From assembly GCA_030035585.1 (NCBI GenBank), contig CM057462.1:116989234-117053233 (forward strand): 64,000 nucleotides of DNA, read 5' to 3'. The stretch comes from Dugong dugon (taxonomy: Eukaryota; Chordata; Mammalia; Sirenia; Dugongidae). The position numbers and the translations under genes were made by a program. The notes beneath the pieces are model-generated. The model was not told the origin of the DNA, did not search any database, and worked only from the letters and a program-made list of their open reading frames with translations. This document shows, in pieces, positions 1 to 12,172 of this stretch (within the stretch, counting starts at the first letter, position 1; each line of letters begins with the position of its first letter).

Positions 1-922
1 GAATTTGAGTTCTGTACCCCACTTTTCTCCTGCTCCATAAAAAGAAATATCTTCAGAATTTATGTAATTAAATCCTATTGTGCTTGTAAACCTGGGCAAC
101 ATTTGAAAAGGCTGTCCTGGGGGAAATTGTTCAAAGTGACATGTGTAACTCTTCATGACATGGTATTACAAAGTCTAATATTTCAATTTATCAAAAGCCA
201 CAGTGATATTTTATTAAGTGATTCTTACACACACGCAAATGAATATACCCATACACCTTCTTTAGCTTTCCTTGAACACTTTCTCACCTTTTTTACTTAG
301 TAATTATTATAGTATTTTCAAGTATATGAGGTGAAATAATCTTTGACTCACTGTTTAGGTGGCTTATACAACTTCACAAAAATTTATTTTTTAAATTGGC
401 AGTTTTTCAGCTCAGTAGAATAACACTTGGCAGCTCACTGCAATATTGATTCATATGAAATATTTTAACTTTCTGTTTCCCTTTATTCTTTAAGTCAAAT
501 GAAGACTTATGTATTTAAGATTCCATTAAAATTATTAATCTCTCTGATCTAATACATAAAATGTAGATATTAACTTTTTCAAATTGTTTTTTAACTTTGT
601 TATGTCTTTGCCTGCATTATAGCCTTATATCATTGCCTCAGTGTTTAATTGTTCAAGAACTAAGCATTCCCTGCAAAAGCAGGAACAGCAAAAGTCCCAG
701 ACTAATGTGTGGCAAGAATACAAAAATAAATAAATAAATGATTACCGCAGTATAGAAAAGCTAGAGCATTTTTCATTTATTTTGTTTCCCAATATTAATC
801 TGTCTAATGGATTTTAAATTTGTCTTTTTCTAATTGAATCTGGTGAAATCTTAAAATATTTTTTCAAGAAATAATCTAGGTTACATAATTTTGGTTTACT
901 AATTCTTTTCATTTATTTATAG
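1..922 (+). other. PRKACB: PRKACB intron, 3' part (upstream of first visible exon)
   Basis: AT-rich intronic sequence ending in the acceptor 'atttatttatag' at 911-922. No exon-like frame, SINE or recognisable LINE was seen in it. A 65-codon open stretch at 103-300 has no features of a coding exon. Confidence 0.8.
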
Positions 923-1005
923 GATAATTCTAATTTATACATGGTTATGGAATATGTCCCTGGAGGTGAAATGTTTTCACATCTAAGAAGAATTGGAAGG
1001 TTCAG
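923..1005 (+). CDS. PRKACB: PRKACB exon: hinge and helix D (residues 112-139)
   Basis: This 83-nt exon is bounded by 'tatag' upstream and 'gtaac' downstream. It starts in phase 0 with DNSNLYMVMEYVPGGEMF and ends with two bases of the Ser139 codon. It contains the gatekeeper Met120, the adenine-contacting hinge residues Glu121 and Val123, and Glu127, which in this family contacts the substrate or inhibitor P-3 arginine and the ATP ribose. Reading frame and length match the known exon structure of the PKA catalytic subunits. The next exon is 14.8 kb away because of LINE insertions. Confidence 0.97.
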
Positions 1006-1708
1006 GTAACAAATGCTTTTCTTCTTCTGTGTGTTTGTTTTAAACCAAATTTTAAAGTTATTGTCAATGCCAAAAATTTATTTCATTGAATTTAGTAATA
1101 TTTTAGCTATAGAAAGCATTACATAGAAACATTATTAAGAAGCCCCACCATACATGAGTATTAAAATTCAAATAAAAATACCATGAAACCAATTTAAATA
1201 TTCTTTCATTGGTAGATATTGTGAGGGTCCATTAACTGAAGAGTTCATAAAATGTAAAAATAATTGAATTTTAAAATACCGATATTTACAAATATTAATA
1301 CAACTCTGGGGAACAGGCTTGAGTACAATGAAGATAAAAGGGAATATATGGAAATGATAATAGTGGTATCATGGTGGTGAGATTATGAAAGTTTATTTTC
1401 TTCAGATTTAATTTTCCTTAAAGTTGTTGTTCAGTTTTAAAAATAGTTTAAAAGGAGCTTGCACCCAGTGATGAGGTTATTACTAATGAGATCTCATAGT
1501 CATTAAAATAGATTATAAATTCTGTTAGCTTTACCTGTATGTAATAGTTTGTTAAATTACTAGTGTTCATTAATAATCACTAGCTGAATGAAGCTAAAAC
1601 CAAGAGCAAGTCCAACTTCATTTAGTACATTACATATTGACATAGTTAAAACATAAGTAGGAAGGAGGTCAAACAGAGCTGTTCTTCTGATTATACTGCA
1701 ACTGATGA

Positions 1709-1897
1709 GGAGTCCTTGTGTGGCACAGATGGTTAAGTGCTTGACTACTAGCCTAAGGGCTGCAGTTGAACTCACCCAGAGGCACCTCAGAAGACAGGCT
1801 TGGTGATTGCTTCCGAAAGGTCACAGCTTGAAAACCCTATGGAGTAGTTTTACTCTGCACATGAGTCGGAACCAACCTGACGGCAACTAACGACAAT
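1709..1897 (+). mobile_element. AfroSINE, full length, with target-site duplication
   Basis: The tRNA-like head 'aggagtccttgtgtggcaca' begins at the 5' edge and the RTE-like tail 'ggcaactaacgacaataa' closes it. The flanking direct repeat 'aactgatga' (1700-1708 and 1898-1906) marks the insertion. Its tail class (GGCAACTAAC) is closer to the RTE 3' end than the GGCAATGGGTTTG tail of most copies here. Confidence 0.88.
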
Positions 1898-3544
1898 AAC
1901 TGATGATAGTAATTCGGTTCGTAAAACGATGATGATAGATTCAGATTATCACAAAATGATATGATATTCAGTGATGGATAAACATAATTTTAGTCACCTG
2001 AGGTCTAAGCTACAATTCATTTATTGACCTGATATGTATAGGGTGCCTGATATGTGTCAGACACTGTGTTAATGCAAAGTAACTTTGATGATTTTCTTTT
2101 ACCGCCTACTGTCCTCTCTCTGCTACCACTCCTTGTCCAGGCAGGCCCAGAATCCTCATATTGCTCCATGGTTATTCAAAGTTTTATACTGAAGTACCAC
2201 ACCTAAACCTGTCCTCCAAAAATATTTTGGTCATTTTCTGTTTTCTACTAGCTTCTTTCCTTTGAAACTCCCCTCACTCTCATTTCTTCAAAAATTGACT
2301 TGGTTCTAGGAGGAGAGCAAGTTGGTTAACATAATTCACACTAAGACACTATCTTTTCTAACATTTCACACATTCTATATATACACTTTCTATTTAAATG
2401 TATCATGAAGGGGCCTAGAAACTGAAGTAATGAGAATGCTGAGTTATTGTGGAGTATGGCCTTAATCAAACTTGATGGAGTCATTATGATTCCCTACTTA
2501 AATAGCAGGTATCTGGACTTAAAGCTGCTACAGCATTAAACCTTCCTGCTATCTTCCTGCATTCCCTTCAATATTAACTAGAAATACGTGATAACAAATT
2601 GCACTTGGAATATTTTGCCTTCATCTTTCAACAATTTTATATATAGATCTATGTGATTTCTCCAAACACCAGTGTGTGGAAATAAATATAAAATGCTGAG
2701 GGCTTACATAGATAAAAATAGAAGGAGCCTTCCCAGGTCAAACATTTCCAAGTTTAGGGATAAATGTTATAGTGACCAGGCTGATTCTCCCAACATCTCC
2801 TTCTAATGTTCCCCTCACTGCTTATCATATCATGTGAGTTTTTACAGTGTTGGGATGGGGCTGAGACTAGAAGAGTATTGTAAAATATCCCCCCCCACTC
2901 CCCCAAAAAAAGTATTCTTCTTTACGTATTCATTCAACCAACGCATACTTACTGAGCACCAGATGTGTTATCAATCTGGGAAACATAGGAGGACTGTATA
3001 TAATTTTTTCTTGGAATTTCTATTTCTGGTTGTACCAGATCAAAGTCATGCCAACCATCTTAAGAGAAATCCTGTTTATAGTTAAGGTTGTTCACTGGTG
3101 ACACAAATCTGAAAGTCATTGCAATTTATCAGGTAAATTAGCAGAATTCAGTGAATGTACTACAGATGAAATAGAAACTCAAATAAGAATATCAGTATAG
3201 TACATCCTTTTAAAGTAATACTCTAAATGTGGTATCAGAGTTACACTATATATCAATTGATCTAATCTCTACATGCAAAAACTGCATGTTTACACAAACA
3301 TACAGATTGTACATATGTCTGTGTCTGTATTCACATGCACAGTAGAAGACTTGGAAACTCACACACCAGGATTATACCTATGATTTCAGGATGGGATCAT
3401 TGGTATTCTTTATTCTTCAACAATATTTTATGATATTTTTCTATATGGAGAATATATTATTTTTATAATAGGAATAGTTTGGATTTTTTAATGACATTAA
3501 TCTGTAGACCAAGTTAAAGAGTTTCTATGTAGTGAAATTCTTTA

Positions 3545-4464
3545 AGTACATGAAATTTGTGTGAGAAAGGTAGATGGTTTGTCGTACTGTGGTGGCTTGC
3601 ATGTTGCTGTGATGCTGGAAGCTATGCCACCAGTATTTCAAATACAAGCAGGGTCACCCATGGTGGACAGATTTCAGTGGCTCTTCCACATTAAGACAGA
3701 CTGGAAAGAAGGACCTGGTGATCTACTTCTGAAAAAACTGGCCAGTGAAAACCTTAAGAACAGCAGTGGAATATTGTCTGATATGGTGCCAGAAGATGAG
3801 CCCCTCAGGTTTGAAGGCACTGAAAATACTACTGGGGAAGAGCTGCCTCCTCAAGTAGAGTTGACCTTAATGACATGGATGGAGTAAATCTTTCAGGACT
3901 TTCATTTTCTGTTGTGGCACGACTTGAAATGAGAAGAAACAGCTGCAAACATCCATGTATACGTGGAATGTACAAAGTATGAATCAAGGAAAATTGGAAG
4001 TCATCAAAAACGAAATGGAATGCATAAAGATCAATATCCTAGGAATTAGTGAACTGAAATAGACAAGCATTGGCCATTTTGATTTGGAAAATCATATGGT
4101 CTATTATGCCGGGAATGACAAATTGAGGAGGAATTGGCATTGCATTCATCAGAAAGAACATTTCAAGACCTATTCTGAAGTACTTAGGTGTCAGGGATAC
4201 GATAATATCCATATGGCTACAATGAAGACCAATTAATGCAATTGTTCAAATTTACACACTAACCACTAATGCCAAAGATGCATAAATTGAAGATTTTTAC
4301 CAACCTCTGCAGTCTCAAAATTGATCAAACATGCAATCAAGATGCATTAATAATTACTCGTGATTAGAATGCAAAAGTTGGAAACAAAGAAGGGTTGGTA
4401 GTTAGAAAATATGGCCTTGGTGATAGAAATGACACCAGAGATGGCATGATAAAATTTTGCAAGA
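3545..4464 (+). mobile_element. RTE-clade LINE (BovB-like), 5' part
   Basis: This segment carries the RTE 5' region and the start of its endonuclease domain. The reading 'acgtggaatgtacaaagtat' then 'atcaagg' corresponds to the GTWNVRSMN-type start of apurinic-like endonucleases. The frames are broken: 'actgaaatagac' gives a stop after the conserved Glu of the SELK-like motif, and one open stretch of 108 codons (3561-3887) covers only the leader region. The element continues at 13207 after the L1 insertion. The 5' edge is approximate and no target-site duplication was found. Confidence 0.82.
4451..4464. repeat. L1-A target-site duplication, left copy
   Basis: 'aaaattttgcaaga' in the RTE endonuclease region is repeated at the far side of the L1 as 'aaaatttttgcaaga' (13207-13221) with one extra T. 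RTE sequence reads continuously across the two copies when the L1 is removed. Confidence 0.85.
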
Positions 4465-6186
4465 ACCGGGGATGGGACAGCCTTATAAAACAAAACGGGG
4501 ACTTCCAGCAAAATGGCGCTCTAGGCAGAAGCACCATGCCGTCCCTCCACAGCAAAGATCCAAAAAACTAAGACGAACAGAGAAAACAACAATCCTGAAA
4601 CCCTAAAACATCAAATGAAGAGATAAAGAACTCAGCCAAGCACCAAATGGAGTGAGAAAACTGACAGAGAATGGAGAGTGAGGAGAGATTCATGCAGAGG
4701 TCGCCTGCCAGCTAACGCAGCGCGGATCTGCCATCTTGGACTCCTATCGGAGACCAGCAAACAGGGTATGAGAAAGCAGCTTCACGGAGCTTCCAGCGGG
4801 AGACAAAACAACTGGTAATTTGCAATATATGCTTTCCCACCCCCCACCCTTTTTCACCCCCACTCGGCCTCCTCTGCTTCCCGTGGCCACAATCTCTTGT
4901 CCGGGAAACATCGGCTGCTTGGATTCCACACACCCGAACGGGCCGGCTCTCTGAGTGCCATTTGTTGGCTGCTAGCGTTGCTTTTCTCCGCTTCTTTTGA
5001 TTTCTTCCTTAACTCTCACCACCTTGCCCTCCTTTCACTCAAATACCTGGCTCCGTGCGCCATCTTTGCTTCTTCCTGAGGGGCTGTGGAGCTCCGATCA
5101 AGTGTGGAGCTGCTTCCTGGTCTGGGCTGCCATGCTGGTGGGATCCTAGGGCTTTTGTTCGTTTGTTTGTTTTGAATTGTTTGTTTGTTTTCTTTTCCTT
5201 TTCTTGAGTTGGGAGCCATTTCTGGCCAGGCGGTGCTGTGTGGCAAGGAGACTACTCCCTCAGCTTGCACAGACGTGCAGAGGGATCCCTGAGAGCATTT
5301 CTTTTCTCATTGTTTTTTTTTTTTTTTTTTTTTTTCTTTTCTGTTTTTTGGGGGGGCTTTAGTTGTTCTTTCCTTTTTTTTAATTTGTTTTGTTTTCTTT
5401 TCCCTCTTTTTGCCTTTCTTTCTTAATTACTCAGTTTCTCATGTCTCTATATCTTCCTTCTCTATCTGTTCCGTGAATACCTGGCATTGTATACCAATGC
5501 GCCTTCTCGCCAGGCTGTACTGCAACACCTGAGAGCAACTCCCTCAGACCTCATAGCTGCACTGGTGGGATCCCTGGGAAACTTGCGGTTCTTTAATCTT
5601 TCCGATTTTTATTTATTCATTCTTTTCTTCCTCTTCCCCTTTCTGTTTTTCTCCATTTCATAGTCTCTCATCTCTCCACTCCAACGGCAAGCTCCCCTAG
5701 CATTCTTTTTTGTTTGTTTGTATGTTTTTGGCTCCTGTTCCTCTCTCCTCTCTCCCATATCTATCTTAGCTCCACACATAACAATCTCCCTGCTACATCC
5801 TGCCTACCTGCACCGTGCACTTAACATCACACCACCAAGCAGCACAGGCATGGCCTACTAGAACCTGCCCTGCACTGATTGCCAACCCGCCCTGGTGGCT
5901 GTAGTGAGTGCCACAGACAACCCATCCCAGAGCCTCCTCTTCAGCTGGACCTGCCCTGCAGTACCATGTCTGAGTGACCCCGCCAATTGGAGAAGGAGGT
6001 GAAAAGTATTCTGCCCACAGACGAGCAAACAACAAAGAACACACAGTCCGCCTGTTAAGACATAGTCAAATTTTAAAAAAAAAAGGGACAAAACAAACAA
6101 ATCTACAATCAATAAATGAGAAAAATAACTACTGAATGCCCTGAAGACAGCAGACAATATCGAAACATTTACAAAAACAGAACAGG

Positions 6187-7177
6187 ATGGTTCAAGTAGG
6201 CACCCAAAATAAAACACCAGATGACTCTCCAGTGGAAGAAAATGCACTAGAACTACCTGATTGGGAATTCAAATCTCTAATACTCAGAATTCTCCAAGAG
6301 CTGAGGCAAAAAGCTGACAAACATGAGGAAAAAATAGACAAATACATGGAAAATACATACAAAAAATTGGAAGAATTCAGGAAAATAATACAGGAAAATA
6401 TCAAAATAAATTCACAACTAGAAATTATACAAAGACAACAATTAGAAATCCAAAGGATAAACAACAAGATTTCTGAAATGGACGTTGTCATAGAAGGGCT
6501 GAGAAGCAGATTTAAAACCATGGAAGACAGGATCAGTGGAATGAAACAAACATTTGGATACAACTCTGTTTGAGGAAAACTCAGAAAAAAGAACAAAGAA
6601 AAATGAAGACACCCTGAGAGTTATGTGGGATACAATCAAAACCAAAAATTTTCGAGTGATCGGAGTTCCAGAACAGGGGGAGAAAACAGAAAACACAGAG
6701 AGGATCATTGAAGAACTGCTGACAGAAAACTTCCCCAATATCATGAAAGATGAAAAGCTGGCCATCCAAGAAGCTCAACGAACCGCATACAGGAGAGACC
6801 CCCAAAGGAAAATCACCAAGGCATATCATAATCATACTTGCCAAAACCAAAGACAAAGAATCCTGAGAGCAGCTCATGAGAAACAAGAAGTCACATACAG
6901 AGGAGAAACAATAAGACTAAGCTCAGATTATTAGGCAGAAACCATGCAGGCAAGAAGGCAATGGAATGACATATATAAAATCTTGAAAGAAAAAAATTGC
7001 CAGCCAAGAATAATTTATCCTGCAAAACTCTCATTCAAATTTGATGGTGAAATTATGTCATTTCCAGATAAACAGAAATTAATGGAATATGTAAAAGTCA
7101 AACCAAACTTACAAGAATTATTAAATGGAGTTCTTGGATCTGAGGACAAACAACTTCAGCTAACAGGCAGAATCTAG
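6187..7177 (+). pseudogene. L1-A ORF1 (RNA-binding chaperone), broken
   Basis: The start MVQVGTQNKTP is followed by a coiled-coil-like stretch rich in Lys, Glu and Gln (KADKHEEKIDKYMENTYKK; QLEIIQRQQLEIQRINNK). The second open stretch (6554-6934) carries the RRM-like part (NFRVIGVPEQ; ELLTENFPNIM; ILRAAHEK), and a third (6944-7177) carries the C-terminal domain (WNDIYKILKEKNCQPRIIYP) and ends QLQLTGRI. Breaks compared with L1-B are a frameshift near 6540, one or more indels near 6810-6850 and an in-frame TAG near 6932. In intact L1s this protein binds the L1 RNA as a trimer. Confidence 0.9.
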
Positions 7178-7615
7178 GACACAGGATTGTACCAGCCAGA
7201 TACCAATCTAGGAAATGAATTCTCGAGGACTATCCAGAACCAAACGAAATACAACAGGGAATCAAAGCAGTTAATCAGTAAATGACAACAACATCAAAAC
7301 AATAAAAGAGGGAATAAACGGCATACGTATAGAGCCTTCTAATGGAGAGGAAGGCAAGGTGATACCAAGTAATGGTAGACTGCTTCAAACTTAAAAAGAT
7401 ACGGGTAAAATTCATGGTAACCACAAAGAAAGTTAACAAACATACTCATAAAAATAAAGAGGAAAACAAAGTCTCAGCAAAAACAAAACCTACAAAAGCA
7501 AAAGACATAAAAAAAAAAAATTCACAAACAAAAGTAACTCCGCACAAAAGAGTAAGAAGAACAAAGAAAACTTCAGCACCACAAAAAAATAAATAAATAA
7601 ATAAAAAACTACAAA

Positions 7616-10600
7616 ATGACAGCAACAAACTCACATCTATCAATAATTACACTGAATGTAAATGGACTCAATGCACCCATAAAGAGATGGAGAGTAACAG
7701 AATGGATAAGAAAACAGAATGCATCAATATGCTGTCTACAAGAGACACACCTTAGAAACAAAGATGTGAATTTCTTAAAACTCAAAGACAAAACTCTATC
7801 AAGCTAACAAACACCAAAAAAGAGCAGAAGTGGCAATTCTAATCACAGATAAAATAGACTTTAAAATGAAATTTACCATAAAAGACAAAGAAGAACACTA
7901 TATAATGATTAAGAGACGATCCATCATGAAGACATAACTATAATTAACATGTACGCACCCAATGACAGGGCTCCAAAATACATAAACTCTAACAACACTG
8001 AAAAGAGAAATTGACAGTTCCACAATAATAGTAGGAGACTTCAACACACCACTCTCAGTAAACGACAGAACAACTATGAAGAAACTCAGCAAAGATACAG
8101 AAGACCTAAAGGGCACAATCAGCCAACTTGACCTCATAGACATATAAAGAACACTTCACCCAACCACTGCAAACTACGCATTCTTTTCCAATGCACACGG
8201 AACATTCTCCAGAATAGACAACATCTTAGGCCACAGAGAAATCCTCAACAAGATCCAAAACGTTGAGATAATTCAAAGTATCTTCTCTGAACACAATGCC
8301 ATCAAGGTAGAAATTAACAATAGAAAGAGCAAGGAAAAAAAATCAATTACCTGCAAACTAAATAACACCCTGCTAACACATCACTGGGTAATAGAAGAAA
8401 TCAGAGATGGAATCAGAAAATTCCCAGAATCAAATGAGAATGAAAACACATCCTACCAAAACCTTTGGGACACAGCAAAGGCAGTCCTAAGAGGACAATT
8501 TATAGCAATAGATGCACAGATCAAAAAAGAAGAAAGGGATAAAATCAAAACATTAACTACAGAACTCAAACAAATAGAAAGAGAACAGCAAAAAGAAGCC
8601 CACAACCACCAGAAGAAAGGAAATAGTAAAGATCAGAGCAGAAATAAATGAAATAGAGACCAGAAAAACAATAGAAAGAATCAACAAAACCAAAAGTTGG
8701 TTCTTTGAAAGAATCAACAAAATTGACAAACCACTGGCCAGACTGACAAAAGAAAAACAGGAGAGGACACAAATAACCCAAATAAGAAATGAAATGGGGG
8801 ACATTACAACAGACCCAACATCAATAAAAAGGATTATAACAGAATATTATGAAAAACTATACTCCAACAAATTTGAAAACCTAGAGGAAATGGATAAACT
8901 TCTAGAAACACAGGACCTACCCAAACTACAACAAAGTGATGTTGAAAATCTGAACAGAGCCATAACAAGAGAAGAGATTGAAAAGGTAATAATAAAAATT
9001 CCCAACCAAAAAAAGCCCTGGCCCAGACGGCTTCACTGGTGAATTCTACAAAACATTTACAGAAGAGCTTGTACCAGTACTACTCAAGCTATTTCAGAGC
9101 ATAGAAGAGGAAGCAACACTTCCAAATTCATTCTGTGAAGCTAGCATAACGCTGATACCAAAAACAGGCAAAGACGTCATTAAAAGAGAAAATTACAGAC
9201 CAGTATCTCTCATGAATATAGATGCAAAAATTCTCAACAAAATTCTAGTCAATAGAATTCAGCATCATATCAAAAAAATAATCCACCACAGCCAAATAGG
9301 ATTCATGCCAGGTATGCAGGGATGGTTCAACATTAGAAAATCAATCAACATAATTCACCACATAAATAAAAGGAAAGAAAAGAATCACATGATCATCTCA
9401 ATTGATGCAGAAAAGGCATTTGACAAAGTTCAACACCCATTCCTGATAAAAACTCTCAATCAAATAGGTATAGAAGGGAAATTTCTCAACATAATAAAGG
9501 GCATCTATGCAAAACCAATGGCCAACATCATTCTTAATGGAGAGATGCTGAAAACACTCCCCTTGAAAACAGGAACAAGACAAGGATGCCCTTTATCACC
9601 ACTCCTATTTAACATTGTGCTGGAAGTTCTAGCTAGAGCAATAAGGCAAGAAAAAGAAATAAAGAGCATCCACATTGGTAATGAAGAAGTTAAACTGTCC
9701 CTGTTTGCAGATGATATGAACTATACATAGAAAACCCTAAAGACTCACAAGAAATCTACTGGAATTAATAGAAAGATTCAGCAGAGTAGCAGGATACAAG
9801 ATAAACATTCAAAAATCAGTTGGATTCCTATACACCAATAAGGAGAACGATGAAAAGGAAATCAGGAAAACAATACCATTTATAATAGCCCCTAAAAAGA
9901 TAAAATATTTAGGACTAAATCTGATCAGGGATGTAAAAGACCTATACAAAGAAAACCACAAAACACTACCATATGAAACCCAAAGAGATCTACATAAATG
10001 GAAAAACATACCATGCTCAAGGATAGGCAGAGTCAACATTGTGGAAATGACAATTCTACCCAAAGCAATTTACAAATACAACGCAATCACGATCCAAATA
10101 CCAACAACATTCTTCAAAGAGATGGAAAAACTAATCATTAACTTTATATGGAAAGGGAAGAAGCCCTGAATAAGTAAAGCACTACTGAAGAAGAATAAAG
10201 TTGGAGGACTCACACTACCTGACTTCAGAAACTACTATACAGCTACAGTAGTCAAAATAGCCTGGTACTGGTACAATGACAGATACATTGACCAATGGAA
10301 CAGAATTGAGAACCCAGATGTCAATCCATCCACCTACGGTCACCTGATCTTCAACAAGGGCCCAAAGTCCATCAAGTGGGGAAAAGACAGTCTTTTTAAC
10401 AAATGGTGCTGGCAAAACTGGATATCCATCTGCAAAAAAATGAAACAGGACCCATACCTCACGCCGTATATGTAAACTACTTCAAGATGGATCAAAGACC
10501 TGAATATAAAGCCAAAAACTATGAAGTTCATAGAAGAAAAAATAGGATCAATGCTAGAGGCCCTAATACATGGCACTAACAGGATACAAACCATAACCGT

Positions 10601-11426
10601 CAACACACAAACCCTAGAAGATAAGCTAGAGAACTAGGATCTTCTAAAAATCAAACACCTCTGCTCTTCAAAAGACTTCATCAAAAGAGTGAAAAGAAAA
10701 CCTACAGACTGGGAAAAAATTTTTGGACAGTACATGTCAGACAAAGGTCTAATCTGCATAATCTACAATTAAATCCAACCCCTCTACAACATAAAGACAA
10801 ATAATCGTATTAAAAAATGGGCAAAGGAAATGAACAGACACTAAACCAAAGAAGACATTCAAATGGCCAACAGACACATGAGGAAATGCTCGTGATCACT
10901 AGCCCTGAGAGAAATGCAAATTAAAACCCCACTGAGATACCGTCTCACCCCAGCATTACTGGCAGGAATCAAAAACACTGGAAATAACAAATGTTGGAGG
11001 GGCTGCGGGGAGATAGGAACTCTTATGCACTGCTGGTGGGAATGCAAAATGATACAACCATTTCGGAAGATGATATGGCGCTTCCTCAGAAAGCTAGAAA
11101 TAGACATACCATTCGATCCCGCAGTCCCACTCCTAGGAATATATCCTAGAGAAATAAGAGTCATCACTCGAATAGACATATGCACACCTATGTTCATGGC
11201 AGCATTGTTCACAACAGCAAAACGATGGAAACAACCTAGATGCCCATCAACAGACGAATGGATGAACAAACTATGGTACGTACACACAACGGAGTACTAG
11301 GCAATGAGAAAGAACAACAATGAATCTGTGAAGCATATCATAACATGGATGAAACTGGAGGACATTATGCTGAGTGAAATAAGTTAATCACAAAAGGACA
11401 AATATTGTATGAGACCTCTATTGTAA
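7616..11426 (+). pseudogene. L1-A ORF2 (endonuclease-reverse transcriptase), broken
   Basis: Starts MTATNSHLSIITLNVNGLNA with the endonuclease residues Asn (LNVNG) and Glu (CLQETHL). The second endonuclease active site reads FSEHNAIK instead of the usual FSDHN (8283-8297), replacing the catalytic Asp by Glu. The reverse transcriptase in 9212-9730 keeps [29 protein letters not shown] and FADD (9704-9715), but a one-base loss straight afterwards shifts the frame. The Cys-rich CX3CX7HX4C motif is intact at 10992-11045. Stops TAG (11298-11300) and TAA (11385-11387) precede the ancestral terminator at 11424-11426. About 1270 codons end to end, the usual L1 ORF2 length. Confidence 0.92.
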
Positions 11427-12172
11427 AAACCCATGAAAAGGTTCACACATAAAATGTAACAATCTTTGTTGGTTATCAGGGATGGGAGGAGTCGGGGGGA
11501 AATACTAAATAGGCAATGGAAAAGTGGTATCTTGGGTGAAGGGTGAGACAGTACACAATACAGGGGAAACTAGCACAACTTGTACAAGGAAAGGTCATGG
11601 AAGCCCCATAGACACATCCAAACTCCCTGAGGGACTGAATTGCTGGATGGAGGGCTGTGGGGACCATGGTCTCGGGGAACATCTAGCTCAATTGGCATAA
11701 CACAGTTTACAAAGAAAATGTTCTACATTGTACCTTGGTGAGTAGCGTCTGGGGTCTTAAAAGCCTGTGAGCAACCATCTAAGATACTCCACTGGTCTCA
11801 TCCCTTCAGGAGCAAGGGAGAATGATGAAAACAAGATACAAGGGAAAGATTAGTCCAAAGGACTAATGGACCACAGCTACCAAGACCTCCACCAGACTGA
11901 GTCCAGTACAGCTAGATGGTGCCTGGCTACCACCACTGACTGCTCTGACCAGGATCACAACAGAGGGTTCTGAACAGAGCTGGAGAAGGATGTAGAACAT
12001 AAATCTAACTCACAAAAAAAAAAAAAAAAAAAAAGACCAGATTTACTGGCCTTAAGGAGACTGGAGAAACCCTGAGAGTATGGCCCCCAGACACCCTTTT
12101 AGCTCAGTGGTGAAGTTATCTCCAAGGTTCACCGTTCAGCCTGGGAGTGGACAGCCCCGTAAAACCAAATGG

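Noticed and set aside
10859-11287. 142-codon antisense open stretch
   Set aside because: Shadow of the L1-A ORF2 C-terminal region.
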